Numbered from the stretch's first letter, positions 8,975-17,931 are shown. The stretch: DNA of 64,000 bases from Pseudomonas sp. 10-1B (GCF_000935045.1 NZ_JYKS01000023.1:248001-312000), one strand, 5' to 3'. Numbers and translations: made by a program. Notes: generated by a model from the letters alone, not told the origin.

Positions 8975-9469
8975 GTGCCCAGCGCGCTCTCTTCCACGGT
9001 CGAAGGCCTCTACCACGCCCATCACAACTGGCTCACCGGCTGGCTGCGTCGCCGCCTGGGCTGCCCGCAGAGTGCCGCCGACCTGGCCCAGGACACCTAC
9101 CTGCGCCTGCTCCAGGCCCGCGAAGCGCCACAGCTGGTCGAGCCACGTGCGTTCCTCGCCACCGTCGCCAAGCGCGTGCTGTGCAACCACTTCCGCCGCC
9201 AGGAACTGGAACGCGCCTACCTGCAGGCCTTGGCACAGGTGCCAGAAGAGGTGGCGCCGAGCGAGGAGCAGAAGGCGCTCATCTTCGAGACCCTGCTGGA
9301 ACTCGACAGCCTGCTGGACGGCCTGCCCCCATTGGTCAAACGCGCCTTCCTGCTGGCCCAGGTCGATGGCCTGGGCCAGGGCGAAATCGCCCGCGAGCTG
9401 GGCATTTCGCTGGCCACGGTCAAGCGCTACCTGAGCAAGGCGGCCATGCGCTGCTATTTCGCCCTGTGA
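8975..9469 (+). CDS. fecI: ECF sigma factor FecI
   Basis: This 164-residue ECF sigma factor switches on the ferric citrate receptor gene downstream. Region 2 (about 10-75) contains 'LTGWLRRRLGCPQSAADLAQ' and a DTYLRLLQ core. Region 4 (about 105-160) contains GEIARELGISLATVKRYLSK as the recognition helix-turn-helix. The GTG start at 8975 is supported by GGAG eight bases upstream. The stop overlaps the GTG of fecR (9466-9469). The assignment as fecI rather than a generic sigma factor rests on the adjoining receptor, which is a close FecA. Confidence 0.92.
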   Translation: MPSALSSTVEGLYHAHHNWLTGWLRRRLGCPQSAADLAQDTYLRLLQAREAPQLVEPRAFLATVAKRVLCNHFRRQELERAYLQALAQVPEEVAPSEEQKALIFETLLELDSLLDGLPPLVKRAFLLAQVDGLGQGEIARELGISLATVKRYLSKAAMRCYFAL

Positions 9470-10392
9470 ACGCCACGTTTTCCCCGCAGGTGGCGGAGCA
9501 GGCCGTGCATTGGCTGATCGAGTCCCAGGGCGATGATTTCGGCCAGGTGCAACAGTTGGCGCTGGAACACTGGCTGCAAGCCGACCAGGAACACCAGCGG
9601 GCCTGGGCCCATATCCAGCAGGTCAACCAACGGTTGCGCGGTGTGTCATCGCCGGTGGTGCACGCGACGCTGCAAGCCCCGCACTCGCCGGCCCGGCGGC
9701 GGGCGCTCAAGGCCTTGCTGCTGGTGGGCGTGGCCAGTGCCACCGGGCTTGGCCTGCAACAACACGGCACATTGCCCGGGCTGATGGCCGACTACCGCAG
9801 CCCGGTCGGCCAACGTCGGCGCCTGCCGCTGGCCGACGGCAGCGTGCTGCAACTCAACACCCGCAGTGCCGCCGACGTGCGCTTCGACAGCCAGCAGCGC
9901 TTGGTGCGGCTGTTCGAAGGCGAACTGGCGCTGCAGGTGGCCAGCGATGCACGGCCCTTGCTGTTGCGTACCGGTGAGGGCGCGCTACGCCTGGACGGCG
10001 GGCGCTTCAACGTGCGCCAGTTCGACGGCTACAGCCTGGTGTCGGTGTTCGAGGGGGCTGCCAGTGCAGGCGGCCAGCCGCTGCTGGCCGGGCAACAGGC
10101 ACGCTTCACGGGCGCTTGGCGCTCGGTCTCGGCGCTCGACCGTAATGTGGCGGCCTGGGTCGACGGCATGCTGGTGGCGTCGCAGATGCGCCTGGCGGAT
10201 TTTCTCGCCGAGCTTGGGCGCTATCGCCATGGGCAGTTGGGGTGTAGCGAACGGGTCGCCGACTTGCGCATTTCCGGGTCGTATCCGCTGGATGACAGCG
10301 AGCGCATTTTGCAAATGCTGGAGGTGGCGCTGCCTGTGCGGGTGCGGCGATTTACCCGGTACTGGGTGACAGTGGAGCCCAAAATCAGCTGA
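9466..10392 (+). CDS. fecR: FecR anti-sigma/sigma regulator of ferric citrate uptake
   Basis: The protein has 308 residues. The N-terminal cytoplasmic segment ('AVHWLIESQGDDFGQVQQLA' region) carries the Trp-rich FecR/DUF4880 signature including H-W-L and A-W-A-H. A membrane segment lies near 83-100, followed by a periplasmic FecR domain (about 115-205) and a C-terminal domain that would meet the FecA signalling domain. Translation probably starts at GTG 9466, which overlaps the fecI stop. A reading frame extends far upstream of that, but it runs antiparallel in sense to no known domain and overlaps fecI. REP sequence separates fecR from fecA. Confidence 0.92.
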   Translation: MNATFSPQVAEQAVHWLIESQGDDFGQVQQLALEHWLQADQEHQRAWAHIQQVNQRLRGVSSPVVHATLQAPHSPARRRALKALLLVGVASATGLGLQQHGTLPGLMADYRSPVGQRRRLPLADGSVLQLNTRSAADVRFDSQQRLVRLFEGELALQVASDARPLLLRTGEGALRLDGGRFNVRQFDGYSLVSVFEGAASAGGQPLLAGQQARFTGAWRSVSALDRNVAAWVDGMLVASQMRLADFLAELGRYRHGQLGCSERVADLRISGSYPLDDSERILQMLEVALPVRVRRFTRYWVTVEPKIS

Positions 10393-10399
10393 AGCAGGC

Positions 10400-10498
10400 C
10401 TGGCCTCATCGCCGGCAAGCCCCACAGGTACTGCACAGGGCTTGAGGCCAATCTGGTCGAGGTGGGAGCTGGCTTGCCGGCGATGAGGCCGGTACAGA
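10400..10498. repeat. REP palindrome pair
   Basis: Inverted 'CTCATCGCCGGCAAGCC' units lie between fecR and fecA. The left copy is shortened in its distal arm. Confidence 0.82.
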
Positions 10499-10580
10499 CA
10501 ACATTTTTTCAATCGACTGAGCCATTTTCCCAGCCTCGCGTGACAGACATGGCAGAACCCCTCTTTACAGGACCCGCCCC

Positions 10581-12905
10581 ATGCCGTTGCGCCCCAGCCC
10601 CTTCATCCACGCCCTGCTGCTCACCACCAGCCTCGGCCTGGCCATGCCCGCCGCCCACGCCGAAACCCGCACTTACCACATCGCCGCCGGCTCGCTTGAA
10701 CAAGCCCTCAACCAGTTCGGCCGCGAAAGCGGTGCGCTGATCTCGTTCGGCTCGCAACTGACCCAGGGCATCGACACCCAAGGCCTGGACGGCCAGTACG
10801 ACGTGCGCCAGGGCCTGGACGCGCTGCTGCGCGGCAGCGGCCTGCAGGCGCGGCAGGAAACCGACAACGCCTTCAGCCTGCAGCCCGTCGCCAGCCCCAC
10901 CGCAGGTGCCGCAGTCGAGCTTGGCGCCTCCACCGTGGTCGGCGACTGGCTGGCCGAAGCGCAACAGGACAATGTGTTCGAACACCCCGGCGCCCGCGAC
11001 GTGGTGCGCCGTGAAGAGTTCGAGCGCAACGGCGCCACCACCGCCCGCGAGGTACTCAACCGCATCCCCGGGGTCAACGCCCCCGACAACAACGGCACCG
11101 GTAGCCACGACCTGGCACTGAACTTCGGCATCCGCGGCCTCAACCCACGCCTGGCCTCGCGTTCGACCGTACTGATGGACGGCATCCCGGTGCCCTTCGC
11201 GCCGTATGGCCAGCCGCAGCTGTCGCTGGCCCCGCTGAGCATGGGCAACATGGACGCCGTGGATGTGGTGCGCGGCGGCGGCGCGGTGCGCTATGGCCCG
11301 CAGAACGTCGGCGGCATCGTCAACTTCGTCACCCGGGCGATCCCTGAGCAGGCTACGTTCAAGGCCGCCATGCAAAACCAGATCAGCCCGTCCTCCAGCC
11401 ACGACGGTTTCAAGAACAGCGCCAACCTGCTGGTCGGCGGCACCAATGACAACGGCCTGGGCGGCGCCCTGCTCTACTCCGGCACCCGCGGTGGTGACTG
11501 GCGCGAGCACAGCGACACTCAGATCGACGACCTGATCCTCAAGGGCAAGCTGCAACTCGACGAAGCCAACAGCCTGCACGCCATGGCCCAGTACTACGAG
11601 GGCGAGGCCGACATGCCCGGCGGCCTGAGCACCGCCGATTTCGCTGCCGACCCGTACCAGTCGACGCGCCCAAAGGACAAGTTCTGGGGCCGCCGTACCC
11701 TGTTCAACTTCGGCTACGACTACAAGCAGGACGACCGCCAGTTCAGCGTCAACAGCTTCTTCACCAAGACCCTGCGCAGCGGCTACCTGGACCAAGGCAG
11801 CTTCGTTTCGCTGTCGCCGCGCGAGTACTGGGTGCGCGGCCTCGAAACCCGCTTCTCGCAGGGCGTGGCGCTGGGCGACAGCTGGCACGAGCTGGGTATC
11901 GGCTACCGCTACGTCAACGAGGCCGGCCACGAACTGCGCTTCCGCGAACCGCTCAATGGCGACCTGCCGACCACTGCCAGCCGCAACGACCGCGACACTC
12001 GCGGCAGTACCGAAGCCCACGCCATCTACCTCGATGACCGCATCGACATCGGCCGCTGGACCATCACCCCGGGCGTGCGCTACGAGATGATCGACTCCGA
12101 GCAAAGCAACAAGCTCAACGGCCAGCGCTACCAGGGCAGCTACAACACCGCGCTGCCGGCACTTAACGTGATGTACCACCTGACCGACAGCTGGAACCTC
12201 TACGCCAACACCGAAGGCTCGTTCGGCAGCGTGCAGTACAGCCAGATGCCCAACCGGGTCAGCAGCGGCGAAGTAAAACCGGAAAAGGCCCGCACCTGGG
12301 AAGTCGGTACCCGTTACGACAACGGCGACCTGCAGGCCGAGATCGGCGCGTTCCTGATCAACTTCGACAACCAGTACGAGAGCAACCAGACCAACGATTC
12401 GGTGATCGCCCGTGGCGAAACCCGCCACCAGGGTATCGAGACCAGCGTCCGCTACGCACTGGACGGCCTGAGCCCGGCCCTGGCCGGCTTCGACGTGCAT
12501 GCCAGCTATGCGTTCGTCGATGCCACCATCCGCGAGGACGGGCCGAACAAGGGTAACCAGGTGCCGTTCTCGTCGCGGCACAAGGGCACCTTGGGCGTGG
12601 CCTACACCGAAGGGCCCTGGCAGTTGAACCTGGACAGCAGCTTCCAGAGCAGCCAGTACGCCGACAACGCCAACACCAGCACGGAAAGTGCCGATGGCAG
12701 CACCGGGCGTATTCCTGGCTACATGCTGGTCAGCACCCGCGCCGGGTACGACTTTGGCCCGCAGTTGTCGAACCTGAAGGTGGCGGTGGGAGTGAAGAAC
12801 CTGTTCAACCGCGAGTACTACACGCGCTCTTACGATGACAACAACAAGGGCAAGTACGTGGGTGAACCGCGTACGTTGTATGTGCAGACGTCGGTGGAGT
12901 TCTGA
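10581..12905 (+). CDS. fecA: Ferric dicitrate TonB-dependent receptor FecA
   Basis: This 774-residue outer-membrane receptor imports iron citrate and signals its presence. Residues 1-27 are a signal peptide (ending MPAAHAE). The STN domain spans about 28-105. The plug and barrel carry long stretches that I recognise as near-identical to E. coli FecA, for example VVGDWL, 'VLNRIPGVNAPDNNGTGSHD', STVLMDGIPVPFAPYGQPQL, WREHS, YYEGEADMPGG and LYANTEGSFG. The C-terminus is the typical SVEF. It is preceded by AGGA at the right distance, lies downstream of fecIR, and is expected to be transcribed by FecI when citrate-iron binds. Citrate specificity is inferred from this strong similarity. Confidence 0.96.
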   Translation: MPLRPSPFIHALLLTTSLGLAMPAAHAETRTYHIAAGSLEQALNQFGRESGALISFGSQLTQGIDTQGLDGQYDVRQGLDALLRGSGLQARQETDNAFSLQPVASPTAGAAVELGASTVVGDWLAEAQQDNVFEHPGARDVVRREEFERNGATTAREVLNRIPGVNAPDNNGTGSHDLALNFGIRGLNPRLASRSTVLMDGIPVPFAPYGQPQLSLAPLSMGNMDAVDVVRGGGAVRYGPQNVGGIVNFVTRAIPEQATFKAAMQNQISPSSSHDGFKNSANLLVGGTNDNGLGGALLYSGTRGGDWREHSDTQIDDLILKGKLQLDEANSLHAMAQYYEGEADMPGGLSTADFAADPYQSTRPKDKFWGRRTLFNFGYDYKQDDRQFSVNSFFTKTLRSGYLDQGSFVSLSPREYWVRGLETRFSQGVALGDSWHELGIGYRYVNEAGHELRFREPLNGDLPTTASRNDRDTRGSTEAHAIYLDDRIDIGRWTITPGVRYEMIDSEQSNKLNGQRYQGSYNTALPALNVMYHLTDSWNLYANTEGSFGSVQYSQMPNRVSSGEVKPEKARTWEVGTRYDNGDLQAEIGAFLINFDNQYESNQTNDSVIARGETRHQGIETSVRYALDGLSPALAGFDVHASYAFVDATIREDGPNKGNQVPFSSRHKGTLGVAYTEGPWQLNLDSSFQSSQYADNANTSTESADGSTGRIPGYMLVSTRAGYDFGPQLSNLKVAVGVKNLFNREYYTRSYDDNNKGKYVGEPRTLYVQTSVEF

Positions 12906-12913
12906 CCAATTGA

Positions 12914-13034
12914 ATGGGGCTGCTGTGCAGCCCATCGCAGGCAACCAGCTCCCACAGGTACTGCGCCAGTCTCAAGGGCTGCGCTGTACCTGTGGGAGCT
13001 GGCTTGCCTGCGATGGGCCGCACAGCGGCCCCAT
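12914..13034. repeat. REP palindrome pair
   Basis: Inverted 'CATCGCAGGCAACCAGCTCC' type units follow fecA. Outer arms GGGGCTGCTGTGCAGCCC and its counterpart extend the pairing to about 120 bp. Confidence 0.83.
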
Positions 13035-13176
13035 CTGCAACAAGAAATTTATTTTCAAAAAGGGCTTGAATTCGTTGCTCGGTTGCCTGACCTTAGAGTC
13101 AAGAGGCGCAGAAATTCCAAGGGTCTCAAGGGCCTAGGCGCGTCTCCATGCGAGCAAGCTGAATAAGGATTGAATC

Positions 13177-13524
13177 ATGCAAATCCAGGTCAACAGCAGC
13201 AACCATTTCGAAAGCAACGCCCGGCTCGACCAGTGGGTCCGCAGCACACTGCAGAACTCGCTGGAACGTTACGAAGAGGACCTCACCCGTATCGAGGTCC
13301 ACCTGCGCGACGAGAACGGCGCCAAGCCCGGACCGCATGACAAACGCTGCCAGATGGAGGCTCGCCCCAAAGGCCACCAACCGATTTCCGTGACCCACAC
13401 CGCCACTTCGCTGGACCAGGCAGTCGATGGCGCAGCCGCCAAGCTGAACCACGCGCTGGAACACTTCTACGGCAAGCTGCGCAGCAAGCGCGGCGCTCTG
13501 GAACTGAGTGACCCAGACGCCTGA
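13177..13524 (+). CDS. HPF/RaiA-family ribosome-associated protein
   Basis: This 115-residue protein has the full length of the S30AE/HPF fold. Features include 'YEEDLTRIEVHLRDENGAK', a PHDKRCQMEARPKGHQP strand-turn region and a C-terminal amphipathic helix (LDQAVDGAAAKLNHALEHFY). Relatives bind the 30S decoding centre to hibernate or protect ribosomes in stationary phase or cold. This is a second, stand-alone paralogue, not the rpoN-linked hpf, since no rpoN neighbours are present. The start is ATG 13177 after AAGGAT. A strong terminator follows within 20 bases, so the gene is monocistronic. Confidence 0.88.
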   Translation: MQIQVNSSNHFESNARLDQWVRSTLQNSLERYEEDLTRIEVHLRDENGAKPGPHDKRCQMEARPKGHQPISVTHTATSLDQAVDGAAAKLNHALEHFYGKLRSKRGALELSDPDA

Positions 13525-13540
13525 TCCACGCCAGCAAGCA

Positions 13541-13570
13541 AGAACGCCCGGCAAATGCCGGGCGTTTTCG
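13541..13570. terminator. Rho-independent terminator of the HPF-like gene
   Basis: GAACGCCCGGCA-AA-TGCCGGGCGTTTTC forms an 11-bp GC-rich stem with a T-rich tail. The sequence also works in the other direction for the convergent response-regulator gene. Confidence 0.88.
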
Positions 13571-13591
13571 TATGCGCAAGGTAAAGCCTGG

Positions 13592-14002
13592 TCAGTATTC
13601 CACTGCCTGCAGCAAAGGTTGCGGGAACAGGTTGTCCAATGTTTCCAGCAGGCGCGCGTAATAGATGGGCTTGCGGAAGAACTCCAGCACCTGCAAGCGC
13701 AGCAGGTCACTGACAGCATCCATGTCGGCATGGCCGGACATGACGATCACCGGAAGATGCTGACGGAACGTGTGGTCGCGCAGGCGCTTGATCAAACCCA
13801 GGCCGCTTTCTTCCGGCATGCACAGGTCGGTGATGACTACGGCAATATCCGGATAGCGAGTGAGCAGTTGCAGGGCGGCTTTCACCGACCCGGCGGTATG
13901 GCAGCAGAAGCCTTCACCCTCCAGAAGTTCGGCCAGCTCGAGCAGGACGTCTTCCTCGTCATCCACCAAGAGAATCTGCTGACGCGAGGGAGCGTTCTGC
14001 AT
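13592..14002 (-). CDS. Stand-alone response regulator receiver protein
   Basis: The protein has 136 residues and consists of one REC domain only. Seen in it are the acidic pair in 'QILLVDDEEDVLLELAELL', the phospho-acceptor Asp in VVITDLCMPEESG (near residue 58), the Ser/Thr switch in VIVMSGHADMD and the Lys in FFRKPIYYARL. No DNA-binding or enzymatic output domain follows. It sits next to the Flp pilin gene at one end of the pilus locus, while an orphan PAS histidine kinase lies within the same locus at 22901. The two may be partners, with the receiver acting through protein contact. This pairing is inference from position. Confidence 0.88.
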   Translation of the reverse strand: MQNAPSRQQILLVDDEEDVLLELAELLEGEGFCCHTAGSVKAALQLLTRYPDIAVVITDLCMPEESGLGLIKRLRDHTFRQHLPVIVMSGHADMDAVSDLLRLQVLEFFRKPIYYARLLETLDNLFPQPLLQAVEY

Positions 14003-14051
14003 GTTTGACTCCTGTTCATCCTGATCAATGGCCTACACCGAAGTGCCTCGC

Positions 14052-14231
14052 TTAAGACAAGCTTTTGCTTATTGTGTCGAACATCGTGTCGATACTGCCG
14101 GAGATATCGTCAACAAAGCCCGCCAGCACCACTGCGACCATCGCCGCGATGACCGCGTACTCGATACCGGAAGCCCCATCTTTGCGCTGCAGGAAATTCT
14201 TGCAGTGAAGGATGACCAGTTTAAGCAACAT
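14052..14231 (-). CDS. flp: Flp-type IVb pilin
   Basis: The predicted prepilin has 59 residues and is the major subunit of the Tad/Flp pilus. After a short leader (MLLKLVILHCKNFLQRKDG) comes the Flp motif 'ASGIEYAVIAAMVAVVLAGF'. It carries the Glu-Tyr pair characteristic of type IVb pilins and a 20-residue hydrophobic helix, then a short Ser-rich tail (DTMFDTISKSLS). The ATG at 14231 has AAGGAG seven bases upstream, which favours it over a longer frame beginning at 14276. It is divergent from cpaB and the rest of the assembly genes. The prepilin peptidase is encoded at 21954. Confidence 0.92.
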   Translation of the reverse strand: MLLKLVILHCKNFLQRKDGASGIEYAVIAAMVAVVLAGFVDDISGSIDTMFDTISKSLS

Positions 14232-14276
14232 GACCCAGCTCCTTGCGGCGACAGCGCCGACGTCAAATGGTGTCAA

Positions 14277-14528
14277 AGTGACTCCAATATGCCATCAAAG
14301 AATCGCCGAGCCTGAGCCGTCTGCAAATGTAAGAAAGTATTAGCTCTATAAGACTAATCACAAAGTATTAATAACGAATGAATTCAGTAAAAGACTGTTT
14401 TCATTGGATACCCGCCCGAAACAACAAAAAAAGCCCTGTGCTCATGGCGAACGGCAATGGCTGCGCTACCGTGTAATAGCGAAATAGTACCCTTTTGCCA
14501 CTATTCGATGAGTGCAGGGAGGCCATAG
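14277..14528. other. AT-rich divergent promoter region between flp and cpaB
   Basis: This 252-bp stretch is much richer in A+T than its surroundings, notably 14325-14405 ('GTATTAATAACGAATGAATT'), and has no reading frame of note. It must hold the promoters for flp (leftward) and the cpaB operon (rightward). I could not assign a specific operator. Confidence 0.6.
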
Positions 14529-15467
14529 ATGAGCAGTCGCTTGACCATGTTCCTGGCTGCGCTTTTCCTCCTCGGGGCACTACTGGCTGGCTACTGGGGT
14601 TTCGTGCTGAGCCGCCCTGCCCCGCCACCTGTACCCGTCGTCAACACCACCGAGCAGCCTAGCGTCGTGATGGCCGCTCCTGCCCCGCAGGCGCCCGAAC
14701 CTCAGCGCTCGCCGATCGTTGTGCTGCGCAAGGCGCTGCCGGCCAATACCCCGGTAACCGAGGACGACGTCATCGTCGAGCGCCTGCAGGTGGTACCTAG
14801 CGGGGCATACCAGGCCATCGACCAGGTGGTGGGCCGCGCCAGCGCCAGGCCTCTCGCCGCGGGCAACTGGCTGGATGAATCGAGCTTCAAGGCGGGTGGG
14901 CCGCTGGCGCGGATGATCCGGGTCCACGAGCGCGCCGTTGCCGTGGGCGTGGACGAGGTGGTCGGTGCTGCCGGGCAAATGCACCCAGGTGACTACGTTG
15001 ACGTGCTGGTGTTTCTGCGTGAAGAGGCCAACAACCCGCAGTCCTCTGCCCAGGTCGTGTTGCCAGCCCTGCGTGTGCTCAGCGTCGGCGAGCAACTTGG
15101 CCTGGCCAATGACGGCCGGCCAGCACAGACCGCCGAAGAGCAGAAGGCCCGCCGCGCGCAGGCAAACAGCCTTACAGCCACCCGCACCGTAGTCCTGGCG
15201 GTACCCGAAACCTTGGCGAGCCGCCTGCTGCTGGCGGCCCAGGTCGGCACCTTGCGCCTGGCCGTGCGCAGCGCCGATGAACAGCGGCTGGCGCGCTATT
15301 GGGCAGAGCCGGATACCCAACCGCAGGTAGAAAGCATCAAGCGTGAGCTCTACCGCTTCAGCCAATTGTCCCAGGCCCCACTGGCCAACCCTGCCCACAG
15401 CCCTGCCGTTGCGGGCATGCAGATCATTCGTGGCGCCCAGGCCACCAACGCCCCAAAAACCCCCTGA
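14529..15467 (+). CDS. cpaB: Flp pilus assembly protein CpaB/RcpC
   Basis: The protein has 312 residues. An N-terminal membrane anchor (about 5-27) is followed by an SAF domain (about 58-120, 'PIVVLRKALPANTPVTEDDV' then a GRASARPLAAGNWL loop) and the CpaB/RcpC C-terminal domain (about 130-230). Family members sit in the periplasm and are thought to gate or stabilise the Tad secretin. The gene starts the plus-strand tad operon and is followed after 17 bp by the secretin gene. Confidence 0.92.
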   Translation: MSSRLTMFLAALFLLGALLAGYWGFVLSRPAPPPVPVVNTTEQPSVVMAAPAPQAPEPQRSPIVVLRKALPANTPVTEDDVIVERLQVVPSGAYQAIDQVVGRASARPLAAGNWLDESSFKAGGPLARMIRVHERAVAVGVDEVVGAAGQMHPGDYVDVLVFLREEANNPQSSAQVVLPALRVLSVGEQLGLANDGRPAQTAEEQKARRAQANSLTATRTVVLAVPETLASRLLLAAQVGTLRLAVRSADEQRLARYWAEPDTQPQVESIKRELYRFSQLSQAPLANPAHSPAVAGMQIIRGAQATNAPKTP

Positions 15468-15484
15468 CAAGGCAAGGATGCAGT

Positions 15485-16744
15485 ATGCGTAGTTCCGAGC
15501 GTTGCAGTTCTCGACGATTACTCAGCCAGGTGTGCCTTGCCGTGCTGACGGCTGCACTCTTGCCACTGGCCCATGCCGCCAGCAAAACCTGCGAAGCCTA
15601 CAAGCAGTTGCCCTCGGTCATTGAAATGGACCAAGGCCTGCAGCAAGAGCTGCGCCTGCCGCTGGCGATCAGCCGAGCCGCCATCGGCGACCCCAAGGTC
15701 GCCGACGTGCAAGCCAGCGGCGAGCGCGCGGTGCTGGTGACCGCCGTGGGCCAGGGCAATACCACACTCATGCTGTGGACGGCCTGCGCGCCCGAGCCAC
15801 ACCGGGCCATGCTGTTCGTCAAGGGCCAGGCCAGTGCCGACATGGCCGAGAACAGCTTGCCGCCGTCGCTGGATGCCCAGTTGCCCAGCCAGGTGCAGGC
15901 TGACATCCGCTTCGTCGAAGTACGCCGCAGCAAGTACATGGAGGCCGGCGCCCGGCTGTTCTTCAGCGGCTCGAACAACAGCCTGATCGGCTCGCCAGGT
16001 ACCGTTCCAGGCACCTCGGTGAGACCGGGCGCGGTACCGATCGCGCCCCCGGCAATCCCGCTCGACAACGGTGTGTTCAACATCGTCTGGGGTGGCGGCA
16101 GCAGCCGCTTCCTCGCGGCCATCAACGCCCTTGAGAACAGCGGCTTCGCCTACACCCTGGCGCGCCCAAGCCTCACCGTGCTCAGCGGCCTGACCGCAAG
16201 CTTCCTGGCCGGTGGCGAAATCCCCATCCCGGTGCCCAGCTCGGGCAGTGACAACGTCTCGATCGAGTACAAGGAATTCGGGGTACGCCTGGCGCTGACG
16301 CCGACCGTGATCAGCCGCGACCGCATCACCCTGAAGGTCGCTCCGGAAGTCAGCGAACTCGACTACACCAACGCGGTGACCATCGCCGGCACTCGCGTGC
16401 CGGGGCTAAGCGTGCGGCGCACCGATACCAGTATTTCCCTGGCCGATGGCGAGAGCTTCATCATCAGCGGCCTGGTCGGCAACAACACCCGTTCGGCCGT
16501 GGACAAACTCCCCGGGCTGGGCAACCTGCCGATCCTTGGTGCGTTCTTTCGGCAATCGGCCCTGGTGCGTGAGGAGACCGAGTTGCTGATGATCGTCACC
16601 CCGCACCTGGTGCAGCCACTTGCCGCCAATGCCCGCCTGCCGCAGTTGCCAGGCGAAGGGTTGCGCACCTACGACCCCAGCTGGGGCCGGCTGTTCTTCA
16701 TGGAAAACGGCAACTTCGATGGGCAAAGCGGGTTATCACGATGA
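15485..16744 (+). CDS. cpaC: Tad secretin CpaC/RcpA
   Basis: This 419-residue outer-membrane secretin forms the pore for Flp pilus extrusion. It has a signal peptide (about 1-32, ending LAHAAS) and an N-terminal pilus-formation domain (about 40-115, LRLPLAISRAAIGDPKVADV). A BON-less linker precedes the secretin core (about 215-400), which contains 'VLSGLTASFLAGGEIPIPVP', VRLALTPTVISRDRI and the VPGLSVRRTDTSISLADGES-type terminal signature. Its stop overlaps the start of the next gene by four bases (ATGA at 16741), which suggests coupling with TadZ. Confidence 0.93.
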   Translation: MRSSERCSSRRLLSQVCLAVLTAALLPLAHAASKTCEAYKQLPSVIEMDQGLQQELRLPLAISRAAIGDPKVADVQASGERAVLVTAVGQGNTTLMLWTACAPEPHRAMLFVKGQASADMAENSLPPSLDAQLPSQVQADIRFVEVRRSKYMEAGARLFFSGSNNSLIGSPGTVPGTSVRPGAVPIAPPAIPLDNGVFNIVWGGGSSRFLAAINALENSGFAYTLARPSLTVLSGLTASFLAGGEIPIPVPSSGSDNVSIEYKEFGVRLALTPTVISRDRITLKVAPEVSELDYTNAVTIAGTRVPGLSVRRTDTSISLADGESFIISGLVGNNTRSAVDKLPGLGNLPILGAFFRQSALVREETELLMIVTPHLVQPLAANARLPQLPGEGLRTYDPSWGRLFFMENGNFDGQSGLSR

Positions 16745-17931
16745 ACGAGAGCCTCAACCAGACCTTCCTTGGTATCACCCGCAACGAAGAGGACCTGCAG
16801 TGGCTGCAGACCGCGCTGGCCCCCCAGGGCCAAGTGATCGGTACCAGTGGCGGCAGCCTCGACGAGTTGCTGGCGCTGGTCAACGCGACCTTCGCCACGC
16901 TGGTTTTCATCGGCCTGGACCGTGACCACCTGGTCAACCAGTGCGCGCTGATCGAGGGTGTCCTGGAAGCCAAGCCGATGCTGGCGATCGTCGCCCTGGG
17001 CGATGGCATGGACAACCAGCTGGTGCTGCATGCCATGCGCGCCGGCGCCCGCGATTTCGTCGCCTATGGCTCGCGCGCCAGTGAAGTGGCCGGGCTGGTG
17101 CGGCGCCTCGGCAAGCGCATGCCAACCGTCACCAGCAACCCCAGCCTGGGCGGCCTGACCGTGTTGTATGGCGTACAGAGCAGTGCCGACGGTGCGCTGT
17201 TGACCACGCACCTGGCGCGGGTGATACAGGACAGCGGCCAACAGACCCTGCTGCTCGACCTGGGCATGCCACGTGGCGACAGCCTGGCCCTGCTCGGGCT
17301 GGAAGCGTCGTTCTACTTCGGCGATGCGCTGCGCCATCTACGCCGGCTCGACACCACCTTGATCGACAGTGCCTTCACCCGCGACAAGAAGGGCCTGCGC
17401 CTGCTGACCTGCGCCGTGAGCGACGAGCCGCTGCAACTGACCAGCCCCGCCGAGCTGTACATGCTGCTCAGCGCACTGCGCCAGCACTTCCAGCATATCG
17501 TCGTGAACCTCACCGGGCATGCCGACAGCGAGGCCCTGCGCACTATCGTCAGCCACTGCGACAAGCTCATCGTCTACACCGACCAGAACATCCTCGATTG
17601 CCGGCGCAACCTCGAAGTGCTGGAGCTGTGGCGTGATCATGGCATCAAGCTGGAGCACGCCAGCCTGCTGGTGGACCGTTACCTGAGCCACGTCGCACCG
17701 GACGCCGAGAGCCTGGCCAAGCGTTACGGCCTGCCGCTGCTCAAGGTCATGCCCGACAGCCCCGAGGTGCGCCTGAACGTGAAGAACCAGGGCCTGAGCC
17801 TGTTCGAACTGGCCCCGCGGGAAAACCTGACACAAGCCCTGCGCGGTTTGGGTGAGCGGCTGGCGCAGCGTTCGGAAACCCTTTCGCCAGCGGGCTTCAC
17901 CTGGCTGCGCAAGCTGTGGGGCAGCAAATGA
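16741..17931 (+). CDS. tadZ: TadZ/CpaE-like pilus localisation ATPase homologue with lost P-loop
   Basis: The protein has 396 residues. The first 130 resemble the atypical receiver domain of TadZ/CpaE, and the rest follows a MinD/ParA fold (for example 'QTLLLDLGMPRGDSLALLGL' and HIVVNLTGHADSEALRTIVS). The canonical deviant Walker A (K-G-G-x-G-K-T/S) is absent. At the equivalent place, near residue 140-155, the sequence reads TVLYGVQSSADGALLTTHLA with no P-loop lysine. It may therefore bind nucleotide poorly or act structurally as a polar-localisation scaffold. It overlaps both neighbours by ATGA (16741 and 17928). Confidence 0.9.
   Translation: MNESLNQTFLGITRNEEDLQWLQTALAPQGQVIGTSGGSLDELLALVNATFATLVFIGLDRDHLVNQCALIEGVLEAKPMLAIVALGDGMDNQLVLHAMRAGARDFVAYGSRASEVAGLVRRLGKRMPTVTSNPSLGGLTVLYGVQSSADGALLTTHLARVIQDSGQQTLLLDLGMPRGDSLALLGLEASFYFGDALRHLRRLDTTLIDSAFTRDKKGLRLLTCAVSDEPLQLTSPAELYMLLSALRQHFQHIVVNLTGHADSEALRTIVSHCDKLIVYTDQNILDCRRNLEVLELWRDHGIKLEHASLLVDRYLSHVAPDAESLAKRYGLPLLKVMPDSPEVRLNVKNQGLSLFELAPRENLTQALRGLGERLAQRSETLSPAGFTWLRKLWGSK

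Noticed and set aside
8746..9465. Upstream in-frame extension of fecR overlapping fecI
   Set aside because: The extension is Pro/Arg-rich and out of frame with fecI. Normal FecR proteins begin at the GTG overlapping the fecI stop.
10509..12944. 811-codon open frame antisense to fecA
   Set aside because: It mirrors the GC-rich codon pattern of fecA. The predicted protein is low-complexity, rich in Val, Ala, Gly and Arg, and resembles no family.
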